Source: CAWBRT01 sp963791145
GTDB lineage: Bacteria > Acidobacteriota > Terriglobia > Terriglobales > Acidobacteriaceae
Length of the DNA stretch: 64,000 nt
Reading direction: 5' to 3'
NCBI GenBank assembly: GCA_963791145.1
Contig: CAWBRT010000011.1
Span: 124,001 to 188,000, forward strand
Shown here: piece by piece, positions 18,915 to 26,783 of the stretch
Numbering within the stretch: position 1 is the stretch's first letter
Layout of the letters: every line of letters starts with the position of its first letter
The notes under the pieces: generated by a model
Database searches by the model: none
Told to the model about the DNA's origin: nothing
Seen by the model: the letters and a program-made list of their open reading frames with translations, nothing else
Program-made: the position numbers and the translations under genes

Positions 18915-19178
18915 GCCTGTTATTAACGTATAGGAGGGACAGCGTTGCGAGCGAAAATTGGGCCAGACGAGGCGGGGTCCGAGGGGCATGGTGATTCCAT
19001 GTTCGAGGACGACAACGAAGTCTGGGCCGATTTGCGCCGCAACCCTGCGGAACGGGGCGGATTTTCCCGATCGCAGTGTCGCTCGTCGCTAAAACACTTC
19101 AGTATTTGCCGCTCCTCGCTCCTCGCGCTCGGAAAAATCCGCTCCCGTCGCTGCCGCCCTATAAGTCAATAACAGGCT
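18915..19178. mobile_element. 264-bp MITE-like element with CTAG target duplication
   Basis: Terminal inverted repeats of 21 bp match at 19 positions: AGCCTGTTATTAACGTATAG from 18915 and, inverted, AGCCTGTTATTGACTTATAG ending at 19178. CTAG flanks both ends (18911-18914 and 19179-19182), the CWAG-type duplication of the IS5 group. No transposase is encoded, so it would need one in trans. The right CTAG supplies the TAG stop codon of the secreted-protein gene at 19179. Confidence 0.8.
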
Positions 19179-19826
19179 CTAGGGCTGTGCTGCTATTTTC
19201 AGCGGCAGAAGCAACTTGAAACTGACAGTCGATCCTGCCGGCAGCGTGATATCAGCATTGCCAGCAGATACCGAGTTGGCGGCACGGCCTTTCCCCTTGC
19301 TGGATGGCGAAACTGAAGCGGTGCGCATGGGGTAGAGTCGTCCGGCGAGCGTCACCGAAGTAAGTCTGAGTTGCAACTCCGCGCCACTGGGACCTTTCCC
19401 CGCCGGCTCAGCCTCTTCTATCAAGCCTTTGGCCGGAGTGCCCAAGGGAATCACTGTTGTTTTGCCTACGACGACCCGCCGGGCGACTGAGCCGGTGAAC
19501 AGTGTCTCTTCCTCGCTGGTCTTAGAGCTGATCTCGCTATCCAGCCGGACGACGATCCTAGTTCCGGCGGGAAGCGTCACATTCGCCGGGGCAGTTGCGC
19601 GGTTTGCCGGGCCGGTTCCATTTGCCCGCTCCTTTGAGTCAGGCTGTGTAACAGGAGCGGACGACTGGAGTGCTGCGGCTCCGGCTGAAGTCATAACCTG
19701 TATGGCTGCGGAAGCGGTGGCATAAGTCTTCCGGGGTGTTTGCGACAGTTGCGATGCCTTCATGTCCGAAGCCGCCGCCAACGCGATCAGCGTGGCGAGG
19801 AGTACAAGCATTGGGTTCTTGCCCAT
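19179..19826 (-). CDS. Secreted protein with repeated LPAG-type beta motif, function unknown
   Basis: 215 residues from the ATG at 19826, with AAGAGAG upstream; longer frames upstream lack family character. A signal peptide (MLVLLATLIALAAAS) is followed by an Ala/Thr-rich spacer. A domain bounded by two similar strands then follows: VTLPAGTRIVVRLDSEISSK and ITLPAGSTVSFKLLLPL. The layout recalls the TrbI/VirB10-like beta domain in acidobacterial exported proteins, but this is a weak resemblance. The stop codon lies inside the target duplication of a MITE, so the original C-terminus may have been altered by that insertion. Confidence 0.65.
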   Translation of the reverse strand: MGKNPMLVLLATLIALAAASDMKASQLSQTPRKTYATASAAIQVMTSAGAAALQSSAPVTQPDSKERANGTGPANRATAPANVTLPAGTRIVVRLDSEISSKTSEEETLFTGSVARRVVVGKTTVIPLGTPAKGLIEEAEPAGKGPSGAELQLRLTSVTLAGRLYPMRTASVSPSSKGKGRAANSVSAGNADITLPAGSTVSFKLLLPLKIAAQP

Positions 19827-20293
19827 GTCAGCTCTCTTTCCGGGGAGTTCCAAGTTGGAAGCCGCCCACGATGAACAAATACATGATGCATGACGAATGA
19901 ATAGATGTTGATTGGGAGAGTGCCGACAGCGGACCGGAACCGCGCTGCAGCGGAATGTCATCCGCCTCCATCGCAGTTTCTGTGATGGAGCAAGGGCCAC
20001 TTCGGACACGCATAGCTTTCGCAAGATCCCAGGGCGACTGCATATTACTTATTGGTAAACATTGACCGCCTCTAGACGAGCTTCTCCGGCCAGCATTTCT
20101 GCTTGGGTGAAACTAGGTTTCTTTTCAGCAATTTCCTACTCTGCAGGTGAATTCCTTAGATTGGACTCAGGGTTTTCCCTCGGCTCCGGGTAAGAGAAGT
20201 TCGCCCCCTACCTAGAGGGTCTGCTGCATTTCCCCGCCTACCCTATGCCCGTAGCTTTGCGACATGCACAGATTTATTCCCCCCGGAGTTCAC
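19827..20293. other. Divergent intergenic region
   Basis: About 470 bp between divergently transcribed genes. I see no further gene. It must hold the promoters of the secreted protein (19826, minus) and the metallophosphoesterase (20294, plus), but no clear consensus pair stands out. Confidence 0.4.
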
Positions 20294-21373
20294 ATGAATA
20301 CAAGAAGCCAAAGGCTCGGATTAGTATTTACTCTGATTGCTGGACTGGTCATTACTACGCTGGTACTGGAAGCATGCGGCGGCAGCAAGTCAAGCACCGC
20401 GAGCGGCGGCAGCCAGCCGGCCAGCACGAGCAACTCGTCACCGGGTTCCAGTTCGACGCCGTCCGGCAGCAGCACGCCGGTCTCATCGTCGTCCCCGTCG
20501 TCATCCTCGGGTTCTAGCGGCGCAGCGGCGTTCCGTTTTGTCTCCTGGGGAGACTCCAGAGACGGCGCTTCCACCCTGGCTTCGATCTCCTCGCAAGTGC
20601 TCGGGGAGAGCCCGGCTTTCACGATCTATACGGGCGACCTGGAGCCTTCGGGATTCACCACTGCCGGCACCCAGACCTATCAGGCGGCCTTGAACGGCAA
20701 TAACAATAACGGGCTCTCCGGCAAGACCCTTCCGATTCGCGGCAACCACGACGCGGCTAACACCGCGGGATGGCAGGCATTCTATAATCTGCCCGGCGTC
20801 GCCAGCGCCATAGGCGCCTCCCACTTCAGCTCGCTCACCAGCGAATTGACTTACTCGTTCGACTATCAGAATGCGCACTTTGTCGGCATCGATGTGCCGG
20901 GGGACGCGAGCTTGATCACCGCCGCGGAAATTTCCTGGCTTGACGCCGACCTGGCCGCCGCCGAATCGCGCGGCCTGGTGCATGCATTCATCTACTTCCA
21001 CGGCCCGGTGTACTGCGTGGAAAGCCAGCACTGCCCCTACACGGGAGCGACCGGCAGCTACGCTCCGGCCGGCCTTATCACCGTGCTGAACAATCACCCG
21101 ATCGTCACTGCCACGTTGCACGGGCACGAGCATATCCTCGCTCACACCCAACTCAACAGCTCGCGCTTCCCAGCGCTGACGCACCCGATTGAGGAGATCA
21201 TAACGGGCGCGGCGGGAGCCCCGCTCTACGCCTGCGACATTCCTGGACGCGCCGACTGGTGCCAGGCGGTAAACGGCTTCGCCACCGTAGACATCGCCGG
21301 CAACCAGATGACCGTGAATTACTACCAGCAAGGTAGCTCCAGCCCGCTGCAGACTGTGCAGGTCAGCAAGTAA
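20294..21373 (+). CDS. Calcineurin-like metallophosphoesterase lipoprotein
   Basis: 359 residues. The ATG at 20294 begins a lipoprotein signal peptide with lipobox LEAC (cysteine near residue 25), so the mature protein is tethered to a membrane. A Ser/Gly-rich linker of about 60 residues is followed by the phosphoesterase domain, which has all five motif blocks: SWGDSRDG, YTGDLEPSG, IRGNHDAAN, FHGPVY and TLHGHEH. Two metal ions would be bound. Substrate unknown; homologues act on phosphomonoesters, diesters or nucleotides. It is a single gene with its own terminator at 21395. Confidence 0.9.
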   Translation: MNTRSQRLGLVFTLIAGLVITTLVLEACGGSKSSTASGGSQPASTSNSSPGSSSTPSGSSTPVSSSSPSSSSGSSGAAAFRFVSWGDSRDGASTLASISSQVLGESPAFTIYTGDLEPSGFTTAGTQTYQAALNGNNNNGLSGKTLPIRGNHDAANTAGWQAFYNLPGVASAIGASHFSSLTSELTYSFDYQNAHFVGIDVPGDASLITAAEISWLDADLAAAESRGLVHAFIYFHGPVYCVESQHCPYTGATGSYAPAGLITVLNNHPIVTATLHGHEHILAHTQLNSSRFPALTHPIEEIITGAAGAPLYACDIPGRADWCQAVNGFATVDIAGNQMTVNYYQQGSSSPLQTVQVSK

Positions 21374-21394
21374 ACCAGCTTGCCGGCCAGACCA

Positions 21395-21450
21395 AACGGG
21401 GGCAAGTCACGCTAAAGGCTCCAGCGTAACTGCCCCCGTTATTTTTCTCT
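21395..21450 (+). terminator. Rho-independent terminator of the metallophosphoesterase gene
   Basis: AACGGGGGCA at 21395 pairs with TGCCCCCGTT ending at 21440, with further inner pairing (AGTCACGC/GCGTAACT), then ATTTTTCTCT. Confidence 0.85.
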
Positions 21451-21518
21451 ACAGACTTTTGCCGCCAGAAACTGAAGACGCCGTAAAAGGGGGGCAGCTT
21501 AGTTGGCAACGTTCTTTC

Positions 21519-22064
21519 TTACTTATGGCGTTCGCAAGCGGCTACGACGTAGTTGGGATCGGCCGCCTCCTTGTCCACCTGCACCTCCAATACCTTTCCG
21601 GATTTGTCGATGAGGAAGGTGGCGCGTCGGGCTATTTTTCGTTCGGCGTTGAAGATGCCGTACTTGCGGGCGGTATCGCCTCCCCAGTCGCTCAACATGG
21701 GGAAGGAGGTGCCAAGCTGATCGGTCCACGCCTTGTTGGCGAAGCCGTTATCCAAGGTGATACCCAGAACCTGGGTATTGGCGGCTTCCAGCTTCTGCAG
21801 ATTCTGCTGGAAGCTTCTCGCCTCCTGGGTTCAGGTGGGAGAGAAAGCGAAGACGTAAAAGGCCAGGGCTACGTTTTTCTTTCCCCGGAAATCATGCAGC
21901 GAAACCTGATTGCCGTTCTGGTCCTTCAAGGTAAAGTCCGGAGCCAGTTGCCCGACCTTGACGGAGGGAGCCGGGAGCGAAGACTGCGCAGGCTGCTGCG
22001 CCACCGCCCAGCCGATGGATGCCAGCCAGAGTGTTAATGCAATACCGCTACGCAAGATTCTCAT
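21519..22064 (-). CDS. Exported AhpC/TSA peroxiredoxin, probable selenoprotein (UGA at peroxidatic site)
   Basis: Reduces peroxides. One frame of 181 codons runs from the ATG at 22064 to the stop at 21519, interrupted only by TGA at 21833-21831. A signal peptide (SGIALTLWLASIGWAVAQ) precedes KVGQLAPDFTLKDQNG. The TGA is codon 78, in YVFAFSPT-[TGA]-TQEARSF. In AhpE-type peroxiredoxins (FTGICQGE) that is exactly the peroxidatic cysteine. Sequence after the TGA stays fully conserved: NTQVLGITLDN, FPMLSDWGGDTARKYG, RATFLIDKSGKV. I read the TGA as selenocysteine. A perfect 9-bp hairpin follows it. The only remaining cysteine (AACERHK) is near the C-terminus and could resolve the selenenic acid. 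The alternative is a point mutation or error of TGC to TGA. Selenocysteine machinery is not in this window. Confidence 0.75.
21784..21814 (-). promoter_or_regulatory. Putative bacterial SECIS hairpin
   Basis: On the transcript, 16 nt after the UGA, GCTTCCAGC pairs perfectly with GCTGGAAGC around a 13-nt loop AGAATCTGCAGAA. The loop starts 25 nt downstream of the UGA and has G at its second position. Both features agree with the bSECIS model for SelB recruitment. Confidence 0.65.
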
Positions 22065-22315
22065 AGGCGCCTACCAACCACGAACTTAGGATGCACTCAG
22101 GGGAATGGATGCATTCCAGCGGTGGTTGGGTGCAACCCAAGATGCTGGGTGCGAGGATTCGACCGGCCCTCCGGGGCGGGTTCGTTCTCCCCGACCCAAG
22201 AATGTGGGTAGCACACGAGGATTGCTGCCTGAGACCGGCTTCCCGGTCCAGAGCCGCCCGTTGCCCGATTTGCTTCCTCTGTGACATAGCTCACACCTTT
22301 TCCGGCGCAAGGCTC

Positions 22316-22321
22316 TAAAAT
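22316..22321 (+). promoter_or_regulatory. Leaderless -10 box of thiG
   Basis: TAAAAT at 22316-22321, then 6 nt (AATGCC), then the ATG at 22328. A transcript starting at the A of ATG leaves no room for a TPP riboswitch. Confidence 0.6.
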
Positions 22322-22327
22322 AATGCC

Positions 22328-23098
22328 ATGGACTCACTAGTGATTGCCGGAAAAGCCTTCCGTTCGCGCCTCATCGTGGGAACGGGCAAGTACAAGTCTG
22401 GCGAGGAAACCGCCCAGGCGCTGGCCGCCAGCGGCGCCGAGATGGTGACGGTGGCGGTACGCCGCGTCAACCTCGACCGCAGCAAAGAATCGCTGCTGGA
22501 TTTCATCGATCCGAAGAAGTATTTCCTGCTGCCGAATACCGCCGGCTGTTACACGGCTGATGAAGCCATCCGCACGGCGCGGCTGGGGCGCGAGGTCGGA
22601 CTCTCCGACTGGGTGAAGATCGAGGTCATCGGCTGCCAGAAGACTCTCTATCCCGACGTGGGGGCGACCGTCGAGGCCACGCGCGTGCTGGTGAAAGAGG
22701 GCTTCACCGTGCTGCCCTACACCTCCGACGATCCGGTGATCGCGCAGCGGCTGCTGGACGCGGGCGCCAGCGCGGTCATGCCGCTGGGTGCCCCGATCGG
22801 CAGCGGACTTGGCATTCAGAACATCGCCAGCCTGAAGATCCTGCGCGAGATGATTACCACGGTGCCGCTGATTGTCGACGCCGGCGTAGGGATTCCATCG
22901 GACGCGACTCTGGCCCTGGAACTCGGCTTCGATGCGGTGCTGATGAATACGGGCATCGCCGGGGCGAAAGATCCGGTGCTGATGGCCGAGGCCATGAAGA
23001 ACGGCGTGCTCGCCGGCAGGCTCGGATACCTGGCCGGACGCATGCCCAAGAAGCTCTACGCTACGGCCAGCTCGCCGCTCGAAGGTGTTTCGCGTTGA
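22328..23098 (+). CDS. thiG: Thiazole synthase
   Basis: Builds the thiazole phosphate of thiamine from deoxyxylulose phosphate, dehydroglycine or iminoglycine, and ThiS-thiocarboxylate. 256 residues, normal length, TIM barrel. Visible features are FRSRLIVGTGKY at the start, the Schiff-base lysine region (DWVKIEVIG), VLPYTSDDPVIAQRL, and the phosphate-binding PLIVDAGVGIPSDA and GFDAVLMNTGIAGA. thiS and thiO/thiH are not adjacent, so the pathway is scattered. The start is fixed by the -10 box 6 nt upstream. An acyltransferase gene follows after about 50 nt. Confidence 0.97.
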   Translation: MDSLVIAGKAFRSRLIVGTGKYKSGEETAQALAASGAEMVTVAVRRVNLDRSKESLLDFIDPKKYFLLPNTAGCYTADEAIRTARLGREVGLSDWVKIEVIGCQKTLYPDVGATVEATRVLVKEGFTVLPYTSDDPVIAQRLLDAGASAVMPLGAPIGSGLGIQNIASLKILREMITTVPLIVDAGVGIPSDATLALELGFDAVLMNTGIAGAKDPVLMAEAMKNGVLAGRLGYLAGRMPKKLYATASSPLEGVSR

Positions 23099-23147
23099 GC
23101 TCGCGCGCACAACATAGGGGTCCCGATCAACGATGGATGGGTCCCCA

Positions 23148-24284
23148 ATGAACCGTCCGGACTGGCTGCCACGCTATATCCCCGCTCTGGACGGGCTGCG
23201 CGGCATCGCCATCGGCCTGGTCCTCCTCTACCACTGTCATACCCTGCTCGGCCACGGACTGGTGGCGCGATTCGCCGAATTCGGCTGGGCCGGGGTGAAC
23301 TTGTTCTTCGTCCTCTCCGGTTTCCTCATCACCGGCATCATTCTCGACTCGCGCGACGATCCGCACTTCTTCCGTAACTTCTATGCGCGGCGCGCGCTAC
23401 GCATCTGGCCGATGTACGTGCTGCTGTTGCTGCTGAATTATCTGGCGCTGCCGACCATCATGGATCTGGATCCGGGCCGCGCCTGGCGGCTCACGACGAG
23501 CGCACCCTGGGCTTACTACGCACTCTTCGTCCAGAACCTGTTTTTCCTGTTCCTGCCCGCGCCGGTCGCACCGACCTGGAGCCTGGCCATCGAGGAGCAG
23601 TTTTATGTGGTGTGGGCGCCGATTGGGCGCCGGCTCCGGCCCGCGTACCTGGCAGTGGGACTGATTGCCGTCTTTGCGGCTTCGCCCATCGTGAGGGCTC
23701 TGAACAGCGGGACCGGCTTCCTTACCAAAACCCATACGCTGGTCCATCTTGACGGATTGGCGATCGGATCGCTGATCGCGGTGCTGCTGCGGATGGACAT
23801 CGTGAAGCAGCGGCACTGGCAGAAGATTGGCATGGCCGCAGCCGCGCTGGGCATTGTCGGTATAGTGCTCATGGTGTGGTACGACAGTTCCCTGACCGAC
23901 ACGTTCCTGGCAATCGGCTTTGCCGGCATGCTGATTGCGGCAATCTTCTCGGAAGGGCGTTTGCATCTCTACGGGCGCGCCTTACGCACTACCCCGCTGA
24001 AGTTCCTCGGGACGGTAAGCTATGGGCTCTATATGACGCACATCCTGGTGTTCGTGGTGATCGGATACTACGAGCGCTGGGTTGTGGGCTACGGGCAGAT
24101 GGGGAACCTCGCCATTGTTGCCGCGCGGATGGTTTTGTCGCTGGGATTCGCGGCGCTGCTATGGTACCGCTTTGAGAAACCGATCCTGTCCCTGAAGAGC
24201 CGCTTCGAAGCCTCGCCGCACGAGCGTACCACACGCCAGCGTCCGCCTGAGAAAGTCCTGGCCGAGCCGGTTGCGGCGGATTGA
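23148..24284 (+). CDS. Acyltransferase 3 (OafA/YrhL-type) membrane protein
   Basis: Transfers acyl, often acetyl, groups to sugars of surface polysaccharide or lipid across the membrane. 378 residues with about ten transmembrane helices. Family landmarks: IPALDGLRGIAIGLVLLYH with the catalytic histidine, FFVLSGFLITGIIL, RRALRIWPMYVLLLL, TWSLAIEEQFYVVW, and FLGTVSYGLYMTHILVF. No SGNH domain is attached. The start could also be the ATG at 23133, five codons earlier. It lies about 50 nt after thiG, but the two functions are unrelated. The C-terminal 30 residues are polar and probably cytoplasmic. Confidence 0.92.
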   Translation: MNRPDWLPRYIPALDGLRGIAIGLVLLYHCHTLLGHGLVARFAEFGWAGVNLFFVLSGFLITGIILDSRDDPHFFRNFYARRALRIWPMYVLLLLLNYLALPTIMDLDPGRAWRLTTSAPWAYYALFVQNLFFLFLPAPVAPTWSLAIEEQFYVVWAPIGRRLRPAYLAVGLIAVFAASPIVRALNSGTGFLTKTHTLVHLDGLAIGSLIAVLLRMDIVKQRHWQKIGMAAAALGIVGIVLMVWYDSSLTDTFLAIGFAGMLIAAIFSEGRLHLYGRALRTTPLKFLGTVSYGLYMTHILVFVVIGYYERWVVGYGQMGNLAIVAARMVLSLGFAALLWYRFEKPILSLKSRFEASPHERTTRQRPPEKVLAEPVAAD

Positions 24285-24334
24285 GCTGTCAGCGCACCTG
24301 GCACCGGAAGCAACTGCAACTCAACTACCCGGCG

Positions 24335-24511
24335 TTATGAATTCTTCTTCTGCGCCCACCGGCACGAGCAGGTACAGGGCGTGCCGTCCAGACGTGGGCG
24401 GCAACAGTTGTGCCGATTCAGATTGCAGGCTCCACATGGCGCAGAGCCCTTTTTGTGCTGCCGCCTGGCCAACTTCTCCCTGGTCGCCTGGCTCGCTTGG
24501 CAGAAGCTCAT
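24335..24511 (-). CDS. Tiny Cys-rich protein, third gene of a coupled trio
   Basis: 58 residues. Its ATG (24511-24509) overlaps the TGA stop of the gene before it (24510-24508) as ATGA, the classic arrangement for translational coupling. A basic N-terminal half (SQATREKLARRQHKKG) is followed by a cysteine cluster (PCGACNLNRHNCC and GTPCTCSC), eight cysteines in all. It probably binds a metal. No known family is recognised. The overlap is the main evidence that it is real. Confidence 0.5.
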   Translation of the reverse strand: MSFCQASQATREKLARRQHKKGSAPCGACNLNRHNCCRPRLDGTPCTCSCRWAQKKNS

Positions 24512-24699
24512 ACGGTTGTCCCGGAGTTCCGAACACATTTAAGCGTGTGCTGCTGTTCTTGTATCAACAAGTCCCCCAAGATGACAGAGCCCAGTAGGAG
24601 CTGTCCGCATTGCAGGCAGCGCGATTCGATCAGCGTTCTGCCGGATTGCTCGCATAATTTCCGCTCAAACAGGGTATCGGAATTGAGCTCACCAGCCAA
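24508..24699 (-). CDS. Small zinc-finger-like protein, second gene of a coupled trio
   Basis: 63 residues from a TTG at 24699 that lies within the end of the preceding gene (11-nt overlap). One motif C-x2-C-x19-H-x3-C is visible, CLQCGQL to QQHTLKC, consistent with a zinc knuckle. Translation is likely coupled at both ends. It resembles in pattern, though not closely in sequence, the finger of the 24689 gene. Function unknown. Confidence 0.55.
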   Translation of the reverse strand: MAGELNSDTLFERKLCEQSGRTLIESRCLQCGQLLLGSVILGDLLIQEQQHTLKCVRNSGTTV

Positions 24700-24940
24700 A
24701 ATCTAGCCCCTTGCATTTGTGGGCGGCTTCCGCCAGTTTCAGGCCGGCAGCGGTGGGGCTGGCAAATACCTTCTGGCAGAACAAGCAGGTGGACACGGTC
24801 AGGCCGTTCGCGATGGAGTGATGGACGAACAGAGGCTTACGAACTTCCGGGCAGTCTCCGCCTATCGGGCAGCATCCGCCTGGCGCGCCGTTCTCTAGTT
24901 CTTGGGGAGGAAGACCGTTATGGATGCGACGGGAACGCAT
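24689..24940 (-). CDS. Small zinc-finger-like protein, first gene of a coupled trio
   Basis: 83 residues. A Gly/Cys-containing N-terminus (GGCCPIGGDC) precedes a motif STCLFCQKVFASPTA to EAAHKCKG, that is C-x2-C-x18-H-x-C. It opens a row of three overlapping genes on the minus strand. A copy of the 16-bp operator-like motif lies about 84 nt upstream of its start (25024-25039). The Crp/Fnr regulator gene ends 147 nt upstream. No family assigned. Confidence 0.55.
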   Translation of the reverse strand: MRSRRIHNGLPPQELENGAPGGCCPIGGDCPEVRKPLFVHHSIANGLTVSTCLFCQKVFASPTAAGLKLAEAAHKCKGLDFGW

Positions 24941-25023
24941 CGTGTCTCTGCCTGGGAAAGTCGATTCCGTATCAGAGTTGATCTTTTATCAACAGAATCT
25001 TATCCACATCAGAGTACCCTGTC

Positions 25024-25039
25024 TGTCTGGAATCAGACC
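25024..25039. promoter_or_regulatory. Operator-like motif, copy 3 (upstream of Cys-rich trio)
   Basis: TGTCTGGAATCAGACC matches the TGTCCGGTATCAGACA copies at 25922 and 25950 at 13 of 16 positions. Confidence 0.5.
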
Positions 25040-25087
25040 CACGGGGTATTAATTTTTGCCAACACACCAATAGACCCAAGGGAAACC

Positions 25088-25790
25088 CTAAAGCAGCCCA
25101 AGGCGCTGGAATTCATCCCGCACGGTTCCATAGCACTCGCAAGTGACATCTTCAAGCTTCTGGCGGTTCTTGATGGTCACATGGCCGCGTGAGTAGTCGA
25201 TCAGGCCGGCTTGATGCAGCATGCCGGCCGCCAAGGTAACCGTGGTTCTGGGAGCGCCCAACATCTGGCCCAGGAACTCGTGGGTGAGCGGCATGTGGTC
25301 GGACTGCACCCGGTCGTGACAGGTAAGAATCCACCGCCCCAGACGCTCACTAATCGAGTGCAGCCGGTTGCAGGCGGCATTCTGGGCGCTTTGGACCATG
25401 TTAGCCAGCACGTATTTTTGCAAATGGGTTCGTAGCTGGCCGTCGCGATCAAATTCAGCTTTCAGGCGCTTGGCATCGATGCGATAACCGGAGCCCTCAA
25501 CCTGAATGTACGTTTCGCCTTGTACTTTCTTTGCTCCCAGAAGCATGGGAAGCCCGACGACGCCATCAATACCGATCACGCCAACCTCAACTGTGGCTCC
25601 GTTGGCCAGAGTCAAGACCACGGAGGCCAGCCCCTCTTCCAGGAAATAGGCGTAATCGGCCCTGGCCGTCCTGCAGTTGGGTGCGCACTTTCAGGGTGAC
25701 CGGGGACAGATGCGGCGCCAGGCGGTCGATTTCCGCTTTCGGCAGTGCTGCCAAGACACGATTCTTGTAGGTTTTTGCGGGCGGGTTCAT
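25088..25790 (-). CDS. Crp/Fnr-family transcriptional regulator, apparent frameshift
   Basis: About 233 residues once one extra base near 25661-25668 is removed. The N-terminal cyclic-nucleotide-binding-like barrel (RVLAALPKAEIDRLAPHL, EVGVIGIDGVVGLPMLLGA) is followed by a long helix and a winged HTH (PLTHEFLGQMLGAPRTTVTLA, GLIDYSRGHVTIKNRQ). There is no Fnr-type N-terminal cysteine cluster, and the cAMP-contact residues are not evident, so the signal is unknown. It is divergent from the histidine kinase at 26010, with two operator-like copies between them. It may autoregulate through these and control the Cys-rich trio downstream. Confidence 0.88.
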
Positions 25791-25921
25791 CGCTGCTCCT
25801 TTGCCGAACTAGCCGGCATCTGGATGCGCAAATGAACCAGTCCCCATGGGCGGGCGGAGATGCGTATGGAGATGTAACTTAATAGTACGCTTTAACAGGG
25901 ACTCCGCTTTGCTTATTTTTA

Positions 25922-25965
25922 TGTCCGGTATCAGACAACTGGGTACTTTTGTCCGGTATCAGACA
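25922..25965. promoter_or_regulatory. Two identical 16-bp operator-like motifs in a divergent promoter region
   Basis: TGTCCGGTATCAGACA occurs at 25922-25937 and again at 25950-25965, 28 bp apart. Each is a quasi-palindrome (TGTC...GACA, 12 of 16 positions symmetrical). They lie between the Crp/Fnr gene (minus) and the histidine kinase gene (plus). TATACT at 25976-25981 is a possible -10 for the kinase, placing the second copy over its -35 region. Confidence 0.65.
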
Positions 25966-26009
25966 TAGAATCTGGTATACTTTGACGCGCAAGCGGGCTC
26001 AAGGTTCTC

Positions 26010-26733
26010 TTGAGTACTCCTGTGGAGTGCACAAAACAAAGCCGTTCGGCTGCGCCCGCGAAAGAGGGCAGGCTTGCGGCAAGTCTTGCGCACGAGATCA
26101 ATAACCCTCTCGATTCCCTTCTGAGTATTCTCTACCTGTTGGAAGCAGAACCTGCGCTCACCCCAAATGGCCGCCATTACCTGACACTCGCCGAGGAAGA
26201 AATACGGCGAATTTCCCAAATCGCTCATACGGCATTGCAAGATTCTCGGGACACGGGAGCGCGGAAGGACGCGAACGTACCGCAATTATTAGGCTCCGTA
26301 GTCGATTTCTACAAATCGCGATTTGAGGCGCGTGGTATCTCGGTCAATACCCGCTACTGTGGCGACGGCGACCTTCCGATTTACGCAGGCCCGTTGCGAC
26401 AGGTGTTCTCTAACCTCTTGTTGAATGCCGCCGATGCCATGTCCAAAGGCGGACGATTGCACGCCAGGGCATCCGCGGCCCATGAGTGGTCGGGACAGCG
26501 GAGACGCGGGTTACGGGTAACGTTCGCGGATAGCGGCTGCGGAATAACTGCGGAGAACCTGCACAAAATATTCAGAGCCCTTCTTTACCACAAAAGGTCA
26601 TGGCGGCAGCGGGTTGGGGCTCTCCCTGGTCAAAGACGTGGTGCGAAGGCACGGTGGTACGCTTCGCGTCCGAAGCAGCACGAAACCGGGCCGGAGCGGC
26701 AGTATCTTTGCGATCTTCCTGCCTGCGGCTTAG
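26010..26733 (+). CDS. Soluble histidine kinase without a sensor domain, apparent frameshift
   Basis: About 241 residues, consisting only of a HisKA domain (LAASLAHEINNPLDSLLSIL with the phospho-accepting His near residue 28) and a HATPase domain (NLLLNAADAMSKGG N-box, FADSGCGI G1, then GHGGSGLGLSLVKDVV). The G2 box appears only if one base is removed at about 26574 (TTCAGAGCCC); the corrected frame ends LPAA-stop at 26733. No membrane helix or PAS is visible, so the signal comes from partners. The start is TTG at 26010 after AAGG. The receiver-only gene follows after 50 nt and is the likely partner. Confidence 0.85.
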
Positions 26734-26783
26734 CGTCCGCCCGCTTTGGACGCACGCTTGGCCTTGCGCACGAAGGAGCAGCT

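Noticed and set aside
21519..21755. Separate short peroxiredoxin starting at an internal ATG at 21755
   Set aside because: It lacks the active site and N-domain; the upstream part is in the same frame, so one UGA-containing gene explains both.
22065..22327. TPP riboswitch upstream of thiG
   Set aside because: CTGAGA occurs in CCTGAGACCGG, but the rest of the conserved THI-box is absent, and the -10 box 6 nt before the ATG implies no leader.
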